A DNA stretch of 13,867 nucleotides from the NCBI GenBank assembly GCA_013205525.1, contig JABMMR010000279.1, positions 1 to 13,867 on the forward strand, in the 5' to 3' direction. The notes below the pieces were generated by a model, which searched no databases, was not told where the DNA came from, and worked only from the letters and a program-made list of their open reading frames with translations. Shown one piece after another: positions 1 to 7,482 of the stretch. A program made the translations under genes and the position numbers. This stretch comes from Burkholderiales bacterium (lineage in GTDB: Bacteria; Pseudomonadota; Gammaproteobacteria; Burkholderiales; Burkholderiaceae_C). Every line of letters starts with the position of its first letter. Positions within the stretch are counted from its first letter, which is position 1.

Positions 1-113
1 AGGCCAGAGCTCGCTATGGCGATGAAGCCGCAGAGCTGCATGTGGTCAAACTTTTAGAGGAACGAGTGGGCTTGCTGCTGCGCCCACCACACGGTCAGTC
101 CGTCAACACCTGA
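1..113 (+). CDS. C-terminal end of a probable 3-hydroxyisobutyrate dehydrogenase-like NAD(P)-dependent oxidoreductase (partial)
   Basis: An open frame runs in from the left edge and stops at TGA 111-113. It encodes 36 visible residues, from ARARYGDEAAELHVVKLLEE to the end QSVNT. The segment with Y-G-D-E followed by H-V-V-K-L-L-E resembles the last helix of the beta-hydroxyacid dehydrogenase family (3-hydroxyisobutyrate and tartronate semialdehyde dehydrogenases). Those enzymes oxidise or reduce short hydroxyacids with NAD(P). The nucleotide-binding and catalytic parts lie outside the window, so the family call is tentative; only the reading frame is firm. The aminotransferase gene starts 16 bp downstream on the same strand, so the two are probably co-transcribed. 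Confidence 0.5.
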   Translation, partial: ARARYGDEAAELHVVKLLEERVGLLLRPPHGQSVNT

Positions 114-129
114 ACATGGGGGAGAACAG

Positions 130-1443
130 ATGAGTCGACAGCCTGAACTGCTGCAAGAAGCGATGCGTCACATGCCCCAAGGTGTCGCAGAAAACTACCG
201 CTACTGGGGCCCAGACCGCACCGTTTTCATTCAGCGAGCCAAAGGCTGCGAGTTGGTGGATGTGGATGGCAAAACTTATGTCGACTTCCGCTTGGGCTAT
301 GGGCCCGTGATACTGGGCTATGGCGACGAGCGGGTTGACCGTGCGGTGATTGCCCAAATTCAAAGCGGTGGCACCTTAACGGGTTTTGCCACCGAACTCG
401 ACACCATGGTGGTTCAGCAAATCAAGGCCCTGTGCCCGCAGATAGAGAAGATGCGCTTTGCCAACTCGGGCACCGAGGCGGTAATGGGTGCAGTGCGCAC
501 CGCCCGCGGCTTCACAGGTAGGCAGCGCATGGCGACCGTGGAAGGCGGTTTTCACGGCTTGGTTGATGAGTTGATGTGGAAGTCCGACATAGAGAACTGG
601 GACACCCGCAGCGGCCTAGCGCCCAAGGTCATTCCTTTCGGTGCTGGCATACCTGCCAAAACCCATGACTTGGTCGACATCATTGGCTTGAACGACTTTG
701 CGGCACTGGAAGATTTGTTCGTACGCCATGACCATCAATTGGCTTGCGTGGTGCTCGAACCCATCATTGGCAACGCGGGCAGCATTGCGGCGAGTCAGTC
801 TTGGTTGCAGCGCTTACGCGACTTGTGCACGGCCCACAGCACCTTGCTGATCATCGATGAAGTGAAATCTGGGTTTCGCGTCGCTAAAGGGGGCGCTCAA
901 TCCTTATACGGTATTTACGCGGACTTGACGACCTATGCCAAGGCCATGGGCAACGGTTACCCCGTGGCAGCTTTTGGTGGCAGAGCCGATGTAATGGATG
1001 TGGTGGGTGCCAACGCTGGCGCAGTGGTGCATGGCGGCACCTACACCGCCAATTTGGTGGGTTTGAGCGCTGCGCACTGCACCTTGGAAATATTGGCTAA
1101 CACCGACGCTTTGCAAACTGTACACCAGGTGGGTGAGCGGGTGCGCGATGTGTTGGGGCGGGTGTTCACACAAGCAGGTATTGAACACACTTTTGCAGGG
1201 CCGGCTTCTATGCTCGGCATCCACTTCACAGCCAGCGTGCCCCAAACCTACCGAGATTGGCGCAAGACCAACAGCGCTTTGTACCAAGCGTTTTGTTGGC
1301 AGTTGATCGAGCGCGGCGTCATGCTTGAGCCCGACTCCCGTGAGCCTTGGTTTTTCTGCGAAGCGCACCAGCACATGGATTTGGCTTGGTTGGAAGATGT
1401 GGCCACGCAATCTATAGCTGCAGCCTTGTCTGCCAAGCCTTAA
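130..1443 (+). CDS. Class III PLP-dependent aminotransferase, glutamate-1-semialdehyde 2,1-aminomutase-like
   Basis: The 437-residue protein is full length for a fold-type I, class III aminotransferase. Visible motifs are NSGTEA at 112-117 (PLP phosphate binding), FHG at 141-143 (aromatic stacking on the cofactor), IIDEV at 241-245 with Asp243 (contacts the pyridine nitrogen), AKAMGNGYP at 270-278 with Lys271 as the expected Schiff-base lysine, and GGTYTAN at 302-308. The motif order follows glutamate-1-semialdehyde aminomutase (HemL), but the Lys271 loop and the neighbourhood (dehydrogenase, VOC protein, hydratase) argue against heme synthesis. It more likely transaminates an amino or keto acid in a catabolic route; the substrate cannot be read from the sequence. 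ATG 130 follows a purine-rich GGGGGAGA ribosome binding site. A 44-bp gap precedes the next gene of the probable operon. Confidence 0.88.
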   Translation: MSRQPELLQEAMRHMPQGVAENYRYWGPDRTVFIQRAKGCELVDVDGKTYVDFRLGYGPVILGYGDERVDRAVIAQIQSGGTLTGFATELDTMVVQQIKALCPQIEKMRFANSGTEAVMGAVRTARGFTGRQRMATVEGGFHGLVDELMWKSDIENWDTRSGLAPKVIPFGAGIPAKTHDLVDIIGLNDFAALEDLFVRHDHQLACVVLEPIIGNAGSIAASQSWLQRLRDLCTAHSTLLIIDEVKSGFRVAKGGAQSLYGIYADLTTYAKAMGNGYPVAAFGGRADVMDVVGANAGAVVHGGTYTANLVGLSAAHCTLEILANTDALQTVHQVGERVRDVLGRVFTQAGIEHTFAGPASMLGIHFTASVPQTYRDWRKTNSALYQAFCWQLIERGVMLEPDSREPWFFCEAHQHMDLAWLEDVATQSIAAALSAKP

Positions 1444-1487
1444 AGCCCAGCGTATCATGCAAGTCAAACTATTTTAAGGAGATTGCC

Positions 1488-1940
1488 ATGCGACTGATAT
1501 TGAGTTCTATGTGGGTGCTATTTGCTTTAACTTTTCTGCCCTCAGCGCATGCCGCAGGCGGTGCTTGCAGTCCCATCAGCAGGGAAGAGGCTTTGAAGGC
1601 TGAAGACGCCCGCTATGCGGCTCAATTGGGCGACGACTATGTCACCATGGATAAGCTTTTTTCTCCTGAATTGGTCTACATTCACTCCAATGCGGAGTTG
1701 GACAGCAAAGCTTCATTCATAGAGTCTATGCATTCGGGCGCTGTGAAATACAAGGCCATGCGTCGTTCTGATGTGACGGTACGAAACTTTGGTTGCATCG
1801 CCATCATCAACGGCATGGGCAATTACGATGTGCTTTTCAAAGGTAACGATCTCAAAGTTGCTTTGCGCTTCACCAGCATTTGGCAAAAAACCAATGACAC
1901 TTTGCAATTTGTTTCTTGGCAGTCGACCAGGATTCCCTGA
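1488..1940 (+). CDS. Exported DUF4440 / NTF2-like (SnoaL-like fold) protein
   Basis: This is a 150-residue protein. ATG 1488 is chosen because AAGGAG lies 6 bp upstream and because it gives a clean signal peptide: a short basic start (MRL), a hydrophobic core, and an A-H-A cleavage site near residue 22. An in-frame extension upstream into the aminotransferase gene is less likely. The mature part has the DUF4440 pattern: an E-D-A-R-Y helix, then D-K-L-F-S-P-E-L-V-Y-I-H-S-N and D-S-K-A-S-F, then strands ending in W-Q-K-T and F-V-S-W-Q-S-T. NTF2-like proteins form a cone-shaped pocket that may be enzymatic or only bind a ligand, so no reaction can be assigned. It is probably periplasmic. The next gene begins 1 bp after its stop, which makes co-expression likely. 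Confidence 0.8.
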   Translation: MRLILSSMWVLFALTFLPSAHAAGGACSPISREEALKAEDARYAAQLGDDYVTMDKLFSPELVYIHSNAELDSKASFIESMHSGAVKYKAMRRSDVTVRNFGCIAIINGMGNYDVLFKGNDLKVALRFTSIWQKTNDTLQFVSWQSTRIP

Positions 1941-1941
1941 T

Positions 1942-2361
1942 ATGCGCTATCTGCACACCATGGTGCGTGTCACCGATTTGGAGGCTTCGCTGAAGTTTTA
2001 CCGTGATGCCTTAGGACTCGATGTGGTTCGCCAAAAAGATGTGCCAACAGGGCGTTTCACATTGGTGTTTTTGGCCGCACCTAGCGACCACAGCGCCCAA
2101 GTCGAACTCACCTACAACTGGGACCACGAGGTCTTGCAAGGTGGTCGTAATTTCGGTCACTTGGCTTATGCGGTAGAAAACATTTACGCCAGTTGTGAGC
2201 GTTTACAAAAACATGGGGTGACAATTTTGCGCCCCCCACGCGATGGTTATATGGCGTTTGTGCGGTCCCCCGACCACATCTCTGTGGAGTTGCTGCAAGC
2301 CCATGCGCCACTGCCCCCCGCTGAACCTTGGGCGTCCATGCCCAACACCGGCCAATGGTAG
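1942..2361 (+). CDS. VOC-family protein, glyoxalase I (lactoylglutathione lyase)-like
   Basis: A 139-residue protein made of two beta-alpha-beta-beta-beta modules. It resembles GloA in the start MRYLHTMVRVTDLEASLKFY, the central V-E-L-T-Y-N-W segment, the F-G-H-L-A-Y strand and the closing S-P-D-H-I-S-V-E-L. The four metal-ligand positions of glyoxalase I are all filled: His5, Glu55, His73 and Glu116. It could therefore be a metal-dependent lyase acting on hemithioacetals of glutathione, such as that of methylglyoxal. It differs from textbook GloA in the C-terminal module (R-P-P-R-D-G-Y) and has an extra proline-rich tail, so a different 2-oxoaldehyde or a pathway-specific substrate is possible. 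ATG 1942 starts 1 bp after the upstream stop. Its own stop overlaps the next start (ATGGTAG), suggesting translational coupling. Confidence 0.85.
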   Translation: MRYLHTMVRVTDLEASLKFYRDALGLDVVRQKDVPTGRFTLVFLAAPSDHSAQVELTYNWDHEVLQGGRNFGHLAYAVENIYASCERLQKHGVTILRPPRDGYMAFVRSPDHISVELLQAHAPLPPAEPWASMPNTGQW

Positions 2362-3146
2362 AAGCCTCAGAGCAGGCAGCGGCGCGGCAACTTTTGTCAG
2401 CGTGGCAGACGCCGCGTCAAATCAACTTTATCGAAGAAGCTGTGCGCCCCCTAACCCGAGGGGAGGGATATGCTGTTCAGCGGGCTTTCTTGGTAGCCAC
2501 TGGCGACAAGCCCATGGGTTGGAAAATTGCAGCCACCAGCGCCGCAGGTCAACAGCATATTGGCGTGAGCGGTCCAATGGCGGGGCGCTTGCTGGCGTCT
2601 AGGTGCTTGCCCGATGGTGCAACGGTTTCCATGCGGGGCAATGTCATGCGGGTGATAGAAGCCGAATTTGCTTTTTGTATGGGTTCAGATGTCACGCCCC
2701 AAGGCTCAAATCCTCTGACGGTAGAACAGGTCATGACGCAGGTGAATGATTTGCATTTGGCCATTGAAATTCCCAATTCCCGTTACCAAGACTTTCTCAC
2801 GGCTGGTGAGGCGCAGTTGATTGCTGACTTTGCCTGCGCCAGTTACATGGTGCTGGGGGCGGCCATCACCACCGAGTGGCGCGATGTGGACCTTGCTGCG
2901 CAGGTGGTGCAAGTCAGTCGCGAGGGTCAAGTGATTGCTCAAGGGCTGGGTGCCAATGCGCTGGGTGACCCGCGGGTGGCACTGACTTGGTTGGCCAACG
3001 AACTCATCAGCCACGGCATGCATTTGCACAAAGGTGAGGTGGTCATCACGGGTACTTGTGTGGTTCCCGTGTCGGTGCAGGAGGGTCAAACTCTCAGCGC
3101 GCAGTTCCCCGGCTTGGGTGAGGTTTGTGTCGCCATAACACTGTGA
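2355..3146 (+). CDS. 2-keto-4-pentenoate hydratase-like protein (MhpD / fumarylacetoacetate hydrolase superfamily)
   Basis: The 263-residue length is usual for the MhpD-type hydratases that add water to 2-hydroxydienoates in aromatic meta-cleavage pathways. Visible family features are MGWKIAATS at 54-62, Q-H-I-G-V-S-G-P at 67-74, the metal-binding I-E-A-E at 101-104 (Glu102 and Glu104), A-I-E-I-P-N-S-R-Y at 136-144 with Glu138, [13 protein letters not shown] at 203-215, and G-E-V-V-I-T-G-T at 227-234. ATG 2355 is preferred because it overlaps the VOC stop by 7 bp; a TTG at 2328 would add nine residues and overlap more. No ring-cleavage dioxygenase is in view, so the true substrate may be another 2-oxo-enoic acid. 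Its stop overlaps the uvrC start (GTGA). Confidence 0.82.
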   Translation: MVEASEQAAARQLLSAWQTPRQINFIEEAVRPLTRGEGYAVQRAFLVATGDKPMGWKIAATSAAGQQHIGVSGPMAGRLLASRCLPDGATVSMRGNVMRVIEAEFAFCMGSDVTPQGSNPLTVEQVMTQVNDLHLAIEIPNSRYQDFLTAGEAQLIADFACASYMVLGAAITTEWRDVDLAAQVVQVSREGQVIAQGLGANALGDPRVALTWLANELISHGMHLHKGEVVITGTCVVPVSVQEGQTLSAQFPGLGEVCVAITL

Positions 3147-5026
3147 GCGCAACAGAACCTTTCGATCCGCAACTGCTGTCGCAAGTTGCCGCTTTGCCGC
3201 CTTTGCCAGGCGTTTACCGTTACTTTGATGCCGATGGCCAAGTGCTTTATGTGGGCAAGGCCAATCACTTAAAGAAACGCGTCAGCAGCTACTTCCAAAA
3301 AAACCATGGCGGTACCCGCATCGGCCATATGGTGAGCAAAATTGCCAGTCTTGAGACCACCGTGGTGCGCTCTGAGGCCGAGGCCTTGCTGCTGGAAAAC
3401 AACCTCATCAAAAGCCTCAAGCCGCGCTACAACATTTTGTTTCGTGACGATAAAAGCTATCCTTATTTGAAAATCACCCGCGCCCAACATGGCGAAGTTG
3501 ACAGCTTGGGGCATCCCCACCCCAAGGCCGCGCCCAGGGTGGTGTATTACCGTGGCGCGGTCGACAAATACCATGAATACTTTGGTCCTTATCCCAGCGT
3601 ATGGGCGGTTCGTGAAGCGATTCAACTGATTCAAAAAGTCTTTCGTTTGCGGGCCTGCGAAGACACGGTGTTTCGCAATCGACATCGGCCTTGTTTGCTG
3701 CACCAGATCAAGCGCTGCTCGGCGCCTTGCGTGGGCAAGATCAGTCTGGAAGATTACCAACGCGACGTGCAAAGCGCCTGTGACTTGTTGCAAGGCCATA
3801 CCCACGACGTGATGCAGTCCTTAGAGACTCGCATGCTGGCCTATGCAGAGCGTTTGGAGTTTGAGCAAGCCGCCGAGGTACGCAACCAAATCAGTGCTTT
3901 GTCCAAAGTCTTGCACCAGCAAGCCGTGGACACCGTAGACGACCGCGACGTGGATATCTTGGCTGTGGTGGTGCAAGCGGGAAAAGCCTGTGTCAACTTG
4001 GCCATGGTGCGCGGCGGACGCCATTTGGGGGACAGCCCCTACTTTCCCACCCATGCAGAAGGGGCCGAACCGGTTGAGGTGTTGGAGGCCTTTCTCAGCC
4101 AGCATTATTTGGATGTGCCACTGCCCCCCACACTCATCACCAACCACGCAGTAGACAAATCTTTGGTGAGTGCTTTATCAGTCCAGACAGGGGTGAAGTT
4201 GCATCTCATCCACCAACCGCGTGAGCAGCGCAAAGTGTGGCTGGAAATGGCGCAACAAAACGCCGCTTTGAAATTGGCACGCTTGCTGGCTGAAGAGGGC
4301 TCTCAGCAGTCGCGCACACGCGCCTTGGTGGATGCACTCGATATGGCGGTGGAAGATTTGGACAGCCTGCGTATTGAGTGCTTTGACATTTCCCATACAG
4401 CGGGGGAGGCGACCCAAGCCTCTTGCGTGGTATTTCACCACCACAAAATGCAAGCCAGTGAATACCGCCGCTACAACATCGAGGGCATCACCGGTGGTGA
4501 TGATTACGCCGCCATGCGGCAAGTGCTGACACGCAGATACACCAAACTGGCTGAGGCGGTGCGTTTGGGAGAAGCGCGTTTTCCAGACTTGGTGTTGATC
4601 GATGGCGGTAAAGGGCAAATCAGCATGGCTCGGTCGGTGTTTGTGGAGCTGGACTTGGATGTGTTGCGTTTGGTGGGTGTTGAAAAAGGCGAGGGCCGTA
4701 AAGTCGGCTTGGAGGAGTTGGTGTTTGCTGACGAGCGACCCAAACTCAGCCTCAATGCAGATTCGGCAGCCCTCATGCTGGTGGCACAAATTCGCGACGA
4801 GGCCCACCGTTTTGCTATTACCGGTATGCGGGCGAAAAGAGCCAAAGTACGAACGGGTGGCAGTTCTTTAGAGGATATCGCTGGTGTGGGCCCTAAAAAG
4901 CGAGCTAAGTTATTGCAGCGTTTTGGCGGTGTGCGTGGTGTGGCGCACGCCAGCGTGCAAGATTTGTGCACGGTTGAAGGCATTTCGCCCGAACTGGCGC
5001 AAGCCATTTACGCATCTCTTCGTTAG
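3143..5026 (+). CDS. uvrC: UvrABC excinuclease subunit C
   Basis: UvrC makes both incisions around a DNA lesion in nucleotide excision repair, after UvrA and UvrB have located the damage. The 627-residue protein is complete. The GIY-YIG nuclease domain lies at about 19-100 (GVY 23-25, YVG 36-38, and the conserved L-L-L-E-N-N-L-I-K around Glu85). Four cysteines at 172, 184, 192 and 196 keep the C-x11-C-x7-C-x3-C spacing of the UvrC iron-sulfur cluster. The UVR motif that binds UvrB is at about 225-258. The RNase H-like nuclease domain is at about 400-560 with Asp415, Asp487 and His555 as likely catalytic residues. A helix-hairpin-helix tail starts at D-I-A-G-V-G-P-K-K (578-586). GTG 3143 is chosen because it overlaps the hydratase stop as GTGA; a TTG at 3125 would add only six residues. 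It ends 1 bp from the convergent cysB gene. Confidence 0.97.
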   Translation: MSATEPFDPQLLSQVAALPPLPGVYRYFDADGQVLYVGKANHLKKRVSSYFQKNHGGTRIGHMVSKIASLETTVVRSEAEALLLENNLIKSLKPRYNILFRDDKSYPYLKITRAQHGEVDSLGHPHPKAAPRVVYYRGAVDKYHEYFGPYPSVWAVREAIQLIQKVFRLRACEDTVFRNRHRPCLLHQIKRCSAPCVGKISLEDYQRDVQSACDLLQGHTHDVMQSLETRMLAYAERLEFEQAAEVRNQISALSKVLHQQAVDTVDDRDVDILAVVVQAGKACVNLAMVRGGRHLGDSPYFPTHAEGAEPVEVLEAFLSQHYLDVPLPPTLITNHAVDKSLVSALSVQTGVKLHLIHQPREQRKVWLEMAQQNAALKLARLLAEEGSQQSRTRALVDALDMAVEDLDSLRIECFDISHTAGEATQASCVVFHHHKMQASEYRRYNIEGITGGDDYAAMRQVLTRRYTKLAEAVRLGEARFPDLVLIDGGKGQISMARSVFVELDLDVLRLVGVEKGEGRKVGLEELVFADERPKLSLNADSAALMLVAQIRDEAHRFAITGMRAKRAKVRTGGSSLEDIAGVGPKKRAKLLQRFGGVRGVAHASVQDLCTVEGISPELAQAIYASLR

Positions 5027-5027
5027 C

Positions 5028-5948
5028 TCAGTTGCCCATAGCCTCGGCAATACGCTGTACAGTTAAATCGGGGTTCAGCAGATGGGCAAACTCATAGACG
5101 AAGTTGCGTAAGTAAGCGCTTTTCTTAAAAGCAACCCGAGCGGTATTGATACCAAACAACTTGCCTGCGGGCCGCACCACCAAATCAGTGTCTGAGGCAT
5201 CGCGCACTGCCATCTCTGCCACGATGCCCACACCCAGCCCCAAGCGTACATAGGTTTTGATCACGTCAGAGTCAATGGCTTCCAAAGCAATGCGCGGCGT
5301 CAAATGCGCTGCGGCAAAAGCTTTGTCTATCCGCGTGCGGCCCGTGAACGAGGGGTGGTAGGTGATGATGGGCTCAGCTGCCAAGTCTTGGAGTTGCAGG
5401 TCTTCCACCCCAGCCAAAGGGTGGTCTTTGGGCAAAACCAGCACATGTTCCCATTCGTAGCAAGGCAAAGTCACGAGGTCCGGGTAGTCGACCAAGGATT
5501 CAGTGGCAATGCCTATCTCAGCGGTTTCATCCATCACCATGCGAGCCACTTGATCGGGCGCGCCTTGGTGCAGGCTGACATTCACTTTGGGATAGGTTTT
5601 ACGCAGTTGGGCCACGGGCACGGGCAGCACATACCGCGCTTGGGTGTGTGTGGTGGCAATCGACAAAGTGCCCGAGTCTTGCGTGCTGTATTGGTCGCCA
5701 ATGCGCTTGAGGTTGCTCACCTCACGCAAAATAATTTCTATGCTTTTCAGCACATGCTGGCCTGGTTCGGTAATGCGCTTTAAACGTTTGCCGTGGCGAC
5801 CAAAGATTTCTATACCCAACTCGTCTTCCAATTCCAATATTGCCTTGGACACCCCGGGCTGGGAAGTGTGCAAGGCTTTGGCCACCTCGGTCAAATTGAG
5901 GTTGCGTCTAACCGTTTCTTGTACAAATCGGAATTGGTGTAGGTTCAT
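5028..5948 (-). CDS. cysB: CysB-type LysR-family regulator of sulfur assimilation
   Basis: A 306-residue LysR-type activator. Residues 1-60 form the winged helix-turn-helix, with N-L-T-E-V-A-K-A-L-H-T-S-Q-P-G-V-S-K at 18-35. Residues from about 92 form the inducer-binding domain. Thr100, Thr102, Gln103, Thr149 and Thr202 are present at the numbered positions known for anion/effector binding in enterobacterial CysB, which separates it from generic LysR proteins. In that family it activates sulfate and thiosulfate uptake and reduction genes with O- or N-acetylserine as inducer. No clear Shine-Dalgarno sequence precedes the start; a hairpin abuts it instead. It lies 47 bp downstream of cbiX on the same strand, which fits shared control of siroheme supply. 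A paralogous Cbl-like regulator is the main alternative. Confidence 0.93.
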   Translation of the reverse strand: MNLHQFRFVQETVRRNLNLTEVAKALHTSQPGVSKAILELEDELGIEIFGRHGKRLKRITEPGQHVLKSIEIILREVSNLKRIGDQYSTQDSGTLSIATTHTQARYVLPVPVAQLRKTYPKVNVSLHQGAPDQVARMVMDETAEIGIATESLVDYPDLVTLPCYEWEHVLVLPKDHPLAGVEDLQLQDLAAEPIITYHPSFTGRTRIDKAFAAAHLTPRIALEAIDSDVIKTYVRLGLGVGIVAEMAVRDASDTDLVVRPAGKLFGINTARVAFKKSAYLRNFVYEFAHLLNPDLTVQRIAEAMGN

Positions 5949-5972
5949 GGCTTTTTAGATATATCAAAAGCC
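5949..5972 (-). promoter_or_regulatory. Inverted repeat (possible hairpin or operator) abutting the cysB start codon
   Basis: GGCTTTT at 5949-5955 and AAAAGCC at 5966-5972 are exact inverted repeats separated by 10 bp. The separator contains a second palindrome, GATATATC (5958-5965). Read on the minus strand, the repeat ends directly at the cysB ATG and takes the place of a ribosome binding site. LysR proteins often bind AT-rich interrupted dyads of the T-N11-A type near their own promoters, so this may be an autoregulatory site. It could equally be an RNA hairpin limiting translation. A CATAAT -10-like hexamer lies just upstream on the minus strand (5981-5976), without a convincing -35. Confidence 0.4.
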
Positions 5973-5995
5973 TTTATTATGCCAATTCGTTTCGA

Positions 5996-6370
5996 TCAAA
6001 CTGGGTTTTGCCAGCCTTTGATGGCTATTTGCGCCATTAAATCAAGTAAATCGGGATGCTCTCCAATCGCTGGCAAAGGTTCAAATGTAATCAGGGGGTG
6101 CTGATCGATCAGGCTTTGCAACATGCTTGGGAGGTCTTCACGCACGTGTTTGCCTACGCCTAAAAACATAGGCACCACGCGGACCTCGGTGCAGCCGTCG
6201 TCGACCAGTTGCTGCACCGCAGCGTCCAAGCTTGGGCTGCTTAACTCTAGGTAAGCGCAAGTCACGCGGGCACTGGGCAAATGCTGTGCGACCCGTTGCG
6301 CCACGGCTTGCATGGGCAGGTGCCACAGGGGGTCTCTTGAGCCATGGGCAAACAAAACAATGGCTCGCAT
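5996..6370 (-). CDS. cbiX: Small CbiX/SirB-type sirohydrochlorin chelatase
   Basis: A 124-residue single-domain chelatase of the CbiX/SirB class II family, which inserts Fe2+ (siroheme) or Co2+ (cobalamin route) into sirohydrochlorin. It begins with the family signature LFAHGSRDP (residues 6-14, metal-binding His9), has A-Y-L-E-L at 39-43, and a second conserved metal-binding segment G-V-G-K-H-V-R-E-D-L-P at 71-81 with His75. At about half the size of two-domain SirB, it probably works as a homodimer. The ATG at 6370 shares one base with the lptG stop (TGATG), so translation is likely coupled. A TTG one codon earlier is possible. With cysB next, the iron chelatase role feeding sulfite reductase is more likely than the cobalt one. 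No cobalamin genes are visible. Confidence 0.87.
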   Translation of the reverse strand: MRAIVLFAHGSRDPLWHLPMQAVAQRVAQHLPSARVTCAYLELSSPSLDAAVQQLVDDGCTEVRVVPMFLGVGKHVREDLPSMLQSLIDQHPLITFEPLPAIGEHPDLLDLMAQIAIKGWQNPV

Positions 6371-7482
6371 CAATGCCTCAACACCAGCCAGCTAAACGCA
6401 AGCAAAGAAATCAACATATAGATGATGCCAGGGGTGGCTGCCGCCAACCACGGCGCCCAAGCATTTAAATTGCCGATATGTCCAAAGACGTTGTTCAGCA
6501 AGAAAAAACTGATGCCAATCAGTATGCCCAAAAACACCACGCTGGTGATTGGGGTGCTGCGCAAATGCAGATACGCAAATGGCAGAGCCAAAAAGACCAT
6601 GACCAAGCAACTTAAAGGATAAAAAATCTTTTTCCAAAACTCAATTTCATAGCGTTGCGAGGATTGGTTGTTCAAACTCAAATGTTGTATGTAGCGAAAC
6701 AAGTCTATGGTCGCCATGCGCTCGGGCTTAAGTAAGGCGACAGAGACCATTTCTTGGCTCATTTGGCTTGGCCAGCGTAAGTCAGCCAGTTGCTCGCGGT
6801 GAAGGGCTTGCATGCCGCTTTGTGCCGAGTTGAAGTGGTCAAGCGATACATTTTGAAGTAGCCAAGCATCACCTGAGTCTTCAAACAAGGCTTTTTCAGC
6901 ACGAATCATGGTGCTGAGGCGGCCCGTGGCGTCAAACGCAAAAATACGGATTTGCCCCATTTCCAATTGCGGATTGAATGACAGCACATTCACCACGCTA
7001 TGGCCCTTGTCTTGGTTTTCTTTCAGCCATGCGCCTGTGACGCCTTGGGTATAGGCAACCCCTAAATACCGGGTGCGAAGTAACTGAGCCAACCTGCTGC
7101 TTTGAGGCGCAAGATAGTCTCCAATCACAAAGGTCAGAACCACAAAAGCAATGCCCAGACCCATGAGGTTTTGCAAGGCTAATTTGGGTCCCATGCCACT
7201 GGTGCGCAAGATGGTGAACTCAGAGCTTTGCGAAAATCGGGACATGACAAAGATCGTGCCTATCAAAACCGTGATGGGCAGTAATTCATAAATATGCGCA
7301 GGCACCATTAAAAAGACATAGGCCAAGGCATGCTCCAAAGAATAACCAGGTCCAATGCCTTTACCGATCCACCTCAACTCATCGGCAAGATCAAAGAAGA
7401 AAAACAAGCCCACAAAACCTGCAGTAGCAAAGCTGACCTTCGCCAAGACTTGGGTGTAGATCATGCGTTGAATGGTTTTCAA
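6370..7482 (-). CDS. lptG: LPS export ABC transporter permease LptG
   Basis: A 370-residue inner-membrane subunit of the LptB2FG complex, which extracts LPS from the inner membrane and passes it to the LptC-LptA bridge. The layout is typical: transmembrane segments at about 11-31, 62-82 and 103-123, a periplasmic beta-jellyroll domain from about 130 to 275, then segments at about 286-305, 312-330 and 343-366. The cytoplasmic coupling region carries S-E-F-T-I-L-R-T-S-G-M at 87-97. The start is TTG 7482, overlapping the lptF stop as TTGA. It gives the N-terminus M-K-T-I-Q-R-M-I-Y usual for beta-proteobacterial LptG. An ATG six codons later (7464) is the alternative. It is the second gene of the lptF-lptG-cbiX run. 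Confidence 0.95.
   Translation of the reverse strand: MKTIQRMIYTQVLAKVSFATAGFVGLFFFFDLADELRWIGKGIGPGYSLEHALAYVFLMVPAHIYELLPITVLIGTIFVMSRFSQSSEFTILRTSGMGPKLALQNLMGLGIAFVVLTFVIGDYLAPQSSRLAQLLRTRYLGVAYTQGVTGAWLKENQDKGHSVVNVLSFNPQLEMGQIRIFAFDATGRLSTMIRAEKALFEDSGDAWLLQNVSLDHFNSAQSGMQALHREQLADLRWPSQMSQEMVSVALLKPERMATIDLFRYIQHLSLNNQSSQRYEIEFWKKIFYPLSCLVMVFLALPFAYLHLRSTPITSVVFLGILIGISFFLLNNVFGHIGNLNAWAPWLAAATPGIIYMLISLLAFSWLVLRH

Noticed and set aside
130..1443. Annotation of the aminotransferase as HemL of heme synthesis
   Set aside because: The active-site loop and catabolic neighbours differ from HemL. Only the general fold and motif order are shared.
904..1467. 187-codon open frame on the minus strand
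   Set aside because: It is antisense to the aminotransferase gene, whose frame carries all PLP motifs. Its translation is rich in Cys, His and Gly with no recognisable domain, as expected for a shadow frame.
1347..1487. 47-codon N-terminal extension of the DUF4440 gene into the aminotransferase gene
   Set aside because: ATG 1488 has an AAGGAG site and yields a proper signal peptide, which the extension would bury.
2328..2354. TTG start for the hydratase, nine codons upstream
   Set aside because: ATG 2355 gives the shorter overlap with the VOC stop codon, and no family sequence lies in the extra residues.
3269..3805. 178-codon open frame on the minus strand
   Set aside because: It is antisense to the GIY-YIG and cysteine region of uvrC, and its composition looks random.
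4178..4807. 209-codon open frame on the minus strand
   Set aside because: It is antisense to the conserved RNase H-like domain of uvrC and shows no family features or ribosome binding site.
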